From positions 1 through 9,424 of the forward strand of contig JAAETV010000588.1 of NCBI GenBank assembly GCA_024227975.1: a DNA stretch of 9,424 bases, read 5' to 3'. This document shows, in pieces, positions 7,292-9,424 of the stretch. Positions within the stretch are counted from its first letter, which is position 1; the number at the start of each line of letters is the position of its first letter. This DNA comes from Actinomycetes bacterium. Lineage in GTDB: Bacteria; Actinomycetota; Acidimicrobiia; Acidimicrobiales; SZUA-35. The notes beneath the pieces were generated by a model, which saw only the letters and a list, made by a program, of their open reading frames with translations, was not told the origin of the DNA and did not search any database. The translations under genes were made by a program, and so were the position numbers.

Positions 7292-8212
7292 TCAGCGCTC
7301 GCCGTTGGTCGGTACGGGATCTGGACCCCAGTCGGGGAGGGGGGCGTAGACAACGGGTCTGGCTGTGGCCAAGCTGATCTCCCAATCTCGGGGCCAGCCG
7401 TTGCCGGTGCATCCCTCCAGGCCCGCCGTCTGCTGTTCCATTACCCCCGCTGGTCGGCCAGGAACAGGGCAGCGAGGCCGGGGGTGGCGTTGACCCAATA
7501 GATGGCCGACTTCGTGATTGACGAGATAGCCCCGATAGGTGGCGACCTCGGCGTCCCAATGGTCGACGCCGGCCCGCCAGCGATCGGCGTTGAGGGCAAC
7601 CACCGGTCCGTTCTGACAACTGACCGAGCTGTAGGTGACGAGAGGAAGGCAGAGCTGGTCGACGTCTGATCCCTCGGCCAGGATCACCCGGAAGGGGCTG
7701 TTGTCGTCGGCCACGAAGCGGAATCCGGCCCGTCCCCAACCCCGCTGGTCGCTCAGGATGGTGATGGCCTCGGCCCGGAGCTGGTCGACGGGGACATCGT
7801 CGACCCAGGACTCGAAATGGAGCCGCACCACCTGTTCCGGCTCAGTCAAGGGTTGGTCGATGGCTCCGTCGAAGGGCACCGATGTCGTCTCGGTCACAAC
7901 CAGCTCAGTCGTTACAACCAGCCCAGTCGTTGCCTCCTGGGTTGTCGATACCTGGGTTGTCGCCACCTGGGTCGAGGCCGTCGGCTGCAGGGTCGGAATG
8001 GCGGCTGTGGTGTTCGCCGAGCCGTCCAGCTCGGTCCCGTCCTCCATCGTCAGGGTCGTGACCACCACCGACGACGGCTCCCGCTCGGCCACTGTGGTGG
8101 CCGTCACCCCGGTTTCAGTCGACAGCGACGATGCGCAGCCGACGGCTCCGAAGATGAGGGCGAATCCGATTCCCACCCCGAGGGCCGGGAACCGTCCGAT
8201 GCCATGGTCCAT
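7292..8212 (-). CDS. DUF3152-like lipoprotein with metzincin-type zinc motif, 306 aa
   Basis: A predicted surface-anchored zinc metalloprotein. The N-terminus is a lipoprotein signal peptide: a short charged start, a hydrophobic run ALGVGIGFALIF, then AVGC with Cys26 as the likely lipidation site. Residues 30-115 are a Thr/Val/Ser-rich, low-complexity tether with a short tandem repeat. The folded domain (about 125-285) resembles the actinobacterial DUF3152 family: a segment at about 139-170 rich in charged residues ending in GRAGFRFV, then SVSCQNGPVVALNADRW, then YRGYLVNHEVGHLLGQRH. The last holds the full metzincin zinc signature HEXXHXXGXXH (His233, Glu234, His237, Gly240, His243), and GVMEQQ with Met258 could be the Met-turn. 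Cys188, Cys199, Cys248 and Cys268 could form two disulfides. Its start lies 11 bases after the methyltransferase stop, with no clear Shine-Dalgarno sequence, so translation is probably coupled or shares that transcript. Peptidase activity is inferred from the motif only; the substrate is unknown. Confidence 0.85.
   Translation of the reverse strand: MDHGIGRFPALGVGIGFALIFGAVGCASSLSTETGVTATTVAEREPSSVVVTTLTMEDGTELDGSANTTAAIPTLQPTASTQVATTQVSTTQEATTGLVVTTELVVTETTSVPFDGAIDQPLTEPEQVVRLHFESWVDDVPVDQLRAEAITILSDQRGWGRAGFRFVADDNSPFRVILAEGSDVDQLCLPLVTYSSVSCQNGPVVALNADRWRAGVDHWDAEVATYRGYLVNHEVGHLLGQRHPRPRCPVPGRPAGVMEQQTAGLEGCTGNGWPRDWEISLATARPVVYAPLPDWGPDPVPTNGER
7934..7978 (-). repeat. Three 15-base tandem units inside the lipoprotein tether
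   Basis: Read on the minus strand, three in-frame units encode ASTQV, ATTQV and STTQE (residues 79-93). Together with a second, looser repeat just after (LVVTTE, LVVTET) they build the Thr-rich tether between the lipid anchor and the zinc domain. The unit length is a multiple of three, so gain or loss would change tether length without breaking the frame. Confidence 0.7.
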
Positions 8213-8223
8213 CGACCAAGAGG

Positions 8224-9300
8224 CTACTCGTCTACCTTGACCTCGTAGTAGAGGTTGGCGGCATCGTCGAGGTCATGGGTGATGAACGAGTTGAACCCGG
8301 CCTCTCGCACCAGCTCCTCGGCCCGCTGGGGATGGAGCCCCAGGGTCCCGAGGCCCATACCGCCGGGTTCCGACATGGCCGACTGGAGACAGGAGGCGAC
8401 CGAGAATCCGTAGAACATGGCCAGTAGGGGGTTCTTCGAGTCCTGCTCGAACGAACCAGTGGAACGGATGTCCTTGATGAGCCAGGTCCCGTCATCGGCG
8501 ATGGTTGACCGGATAGCACTGGCGGCCCGGTCAGGGAAGGGCATGTCGTGGAGGCAGTCGAAGCAGATGACGAGGTCAGCATCGAGGTCGGGAGGGAGGA
8601 CCTCGGCCGGTGCTTCGACGAAGCTCACATTGTCGAGCCCAGCATCGGCCACATGTTCTCGGGCTAGGGCAAGGGCCGAAGACGACGGGTCGTAGCCGGT
8701 ACAGGTCGAATTGGGGAAGGTAGCCCCGATAGTGGCCAGGGTCACCCCGGCCCCACAACCGATGTCGATCACGGTTGCGCCTGCTTCCAACTTCTCGACC
8801 ACCCCATCCAGGGCAGGCAGGATGGCCGAGGTCAGGGCCAAGCGTGACCAGGGGCCCGTCATCCTGGCCAGACCGGCGGCGGCCGCCGTGCCCTGCTGCT
8901 CATAGGTGACCCCGATCCCGGTCCGGAACGAGGAGGCCAGAGCATCGACGGTGGTCGGATCGATCCCGCCGCGGAAGGCACCGGCGGCAAAGCTGATCGA
9001 GCCCGCTTCATCGGCCAGGAAAGCAGCCTGGACCGGGCTGAGCTCGAAGCGGCCGTCGTCGTGGCGATTGATGAGCCTGGCCGCAGCCTGGCCCATGAGC
9101 CACTCACGCAGCATCCGCTCGTTGAGCCCGAGGATTGCTGCCAGCTCGACCGAGGTTTGGGGCCCGGCTCCCTGCATGGCCTTGTAGGCGCCGAGGCGGT
9201 CACCGAGGTGGATCATGAGGGCTACTTGTTCACCCATCTTGTAGCTCCACAGGGCGAACCCGAACCGCTTCATCTCCTTCATGTCGAGGTGATCGGACAT
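8224..9300 (-). CDS. Class I SAM-dependent methyltransferase with N-terminal winged-helix domain (Rv2258c-like), 358 aa
   Basis: A cytoplasmic enzyme predicted to transfer a methyl group from S-adenosylmethionine to an unknown, probably small-molecule, acceptor. Residues about 20-90 form a winged-helix dimerisation domain (HLGDRLGAYKAM, then an SVELAAILGLNERMLREWL helix-turn-helix), as in O-methyltransferases and in M. tuberculosis Rv2258c. The Rossmann core follows: motif I DIGCGAG (179-185), an acidic residue closing strand 2 (GYD, Asp204), a conserved patch VEAPAEVLP (about 228-236), and DLVICFDCLHDM (about 242-253) at strand 4. The C-terminal segment has EPGGMGLGTLGLH and ELVREAGF, typical of this subfamily. 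The ATG at 9300 is chosen over one 13 codons upstream because AAGGAG stands 5 bases before it and the protein then begins close to the conserved helix. It is the first gene visible in the minus-strand block, with the lipoprotein gene 11 bases downstream. The winged helix may serve dimerisation rather than DNA binding. Confidence 0.9.
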   Translation of the reverse strand: MSDHLDMKEMKRFGFALWSYKMGEQVALMIHLGDRLGAYKAMQGAGPQTSVELAAILGLNERMLREWLMGQAAARLINRHDDGRFELSPVQAAFLADEAGSISFAAGAFRGGIDPTTVDALASSFRTGIGVTYEQQGTAAAAGLARMTGPWSRLALTSAILPALDGVVEKLEAGATVIDIGCGAGVTLATIGATFPNSTCTGYDPSSSALALAREHVADAGLDNVSFVEAPAEVLPPDLDADLVICFDCLHDMPFPDRAASAIRSTIADDGTWLIKDIRSTGSFEQDSKNPLLAMFYGFSVASCLQSAMSEPGGMGLGTLGLHPQRAEELVREAGFNSFITHDLDDAANLYYEVKVDE

Positions 9301-9305
9301 CAATG

Positions 9306-9311
9306 CTCCTT
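9306..9311 (-). promoter_or_regulatory. Ribosome binding site of the methyltransferase gene
   Basis: On the minus strand AAGGAG stands 5 bases before the ATG at 9300. It is the only strong Shine-Dalgarno match at any start in the window, and it decides this start over the ATG at 9339. Confidence 0.85.
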
Positions 9312-9337
9312 GGTCCAAGCCAGTGTTTACTCCGGTC

Positions 9338-9367
9338 ACGGTAGACGCTGGTGGTGATGGCGGTCAG
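9338..9367 (-). promoter_or_regulatory. Weak candidate promoter for the methyltransferase gene
   Basis: On the minus strand CTGACC (9367-9362) resembles a -35 box and TACCGT (9343-9338) fits the TANNNT form of a -10 box, with an 18-base spacer. Transcription would begin near 9331, giving a leader of about 30 bases that includes the ribosome binding site. Both boxes are imperfect, and such matches are common by chance, so this is only a candidate. Confidence 0.25.
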
Positions 9368-9424
9368 TTCGAGAGGCCCTCGGCCCCAGGGGCTGGCTAC
9401 CATCTGGCCTAGCTTGATCGCACC

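Larger units (their letters stand above)
9301..9424. other. Intergenic end region, no supported gene
   Basis: Besides the methyltransferase leader, this stretch holds an 11-base palindrome, GCCCCAGGGGC (9383-9393). A plus-strand frame is open from a GTG/ATG near 9354-9357 to the window edge, which is too short to judge. Whether a divergent gene or the tail of another minus-strand gene lies beyond cannot be told from here. Confidence 0.5.

Noticed and set aside
7225..7353. Extension of the DinB-fold gene to the ATG at 7353
   Set aside because: It overlaps the lipoprotein gene and adds a proline-rich tail foreign to the family.
9383..9393. Palindrome GCCCCAGGGGC as a terminator or operator
   Set aside because: With arms of five bases and no T-run, it is close to chance expectation for GC-rich DNA; recorded only as part of the end region.
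9354..9424. Possible start of a divergent plus-strand gene
   Set aside because: Only about 23 codons are visible, with no Shine-Dalgarno sequence, no clear promoter and no recognisable N-terminus.
1..9424. A defence island, biosynthetic cluster or mobile element built around the helicase, methyltransferase and proteases
   Set aside because: No integrase, transposase, toxin, nuclease, synthase or direct-repeat boundary is visible, and the genes belong to unrelated families with separate promoters. The helicase's HRDC domain points to ordinary DNA repair.

Overview
The window is GC-rich and densely coded. It carries six protein genes and no RNA genes, insertion sequences, CRISPR arrays or prophage parts that I can see. 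The gene content suggests an actinobacterium: a UvrD2-type helicase with an HRDC tail, a TIGR03086-type DinB-fold protein, a DUF3152-type secreted protein, a winged-helix methyltransferase like M. tuberculosis Rv2258c, and apparently leaderless genes. The style of the lipoproteins and of the helicase N-terminus makes me favour an uncultured or marine member of Acidimicrobiia. That placement is inferred from protein character, not from a marker gene.

Layout. Positions 2-3473 read on the plus strand: the 3' part of a secreted SH3-domain protein (start outside the window), then a 956-residue M16 zinc-protease lipoprotein, probably in one operon. Positions 3489-9300 read on the minus strand. In transcription order these are a SAM-dependent methyltransferase (8224-9300), a DUF3152-type lipoprotein with a metzincin zinc site (7292-8212), a small DinB/maleylpyruvate-isomerase-like protein (6664-7224) and a large UvrD2-like helicase (3489-6584). 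The two blocks converge with only 15 bases between the stop codons. The last 124 bases (9301-9424) hold the leader of the methyltransferase and no gene I can support.

How the genes work together. The plus-strand pair is extracytoplasmic: a cell-surface binding protein beside a surface protease. The minus-strand genes look like ordinary housekeeping or accessory genes without one shared pathway. The methyltransferase and the lipoprotein gene are 10-20 bases apart and probably cotranscribed. The other two each have a TANNNT -10 box 6-8 bases before the start codon, as expected for leaderless actinobacterial mRNAs.

No complete new system is evident. The items most worth a second look are the helicase N-terminus (a Cys/His cluster followed by about 280 residues of unknown fold, while the tetracysteine motif of mycobacterial UvrD2 is absent), a perfect 10-base inverted repeat lying over the expected -35 position of the helicase promoter, and the complete HEXXHXXGXXH metzincin signature in the DUF3152-type lipoprotein.
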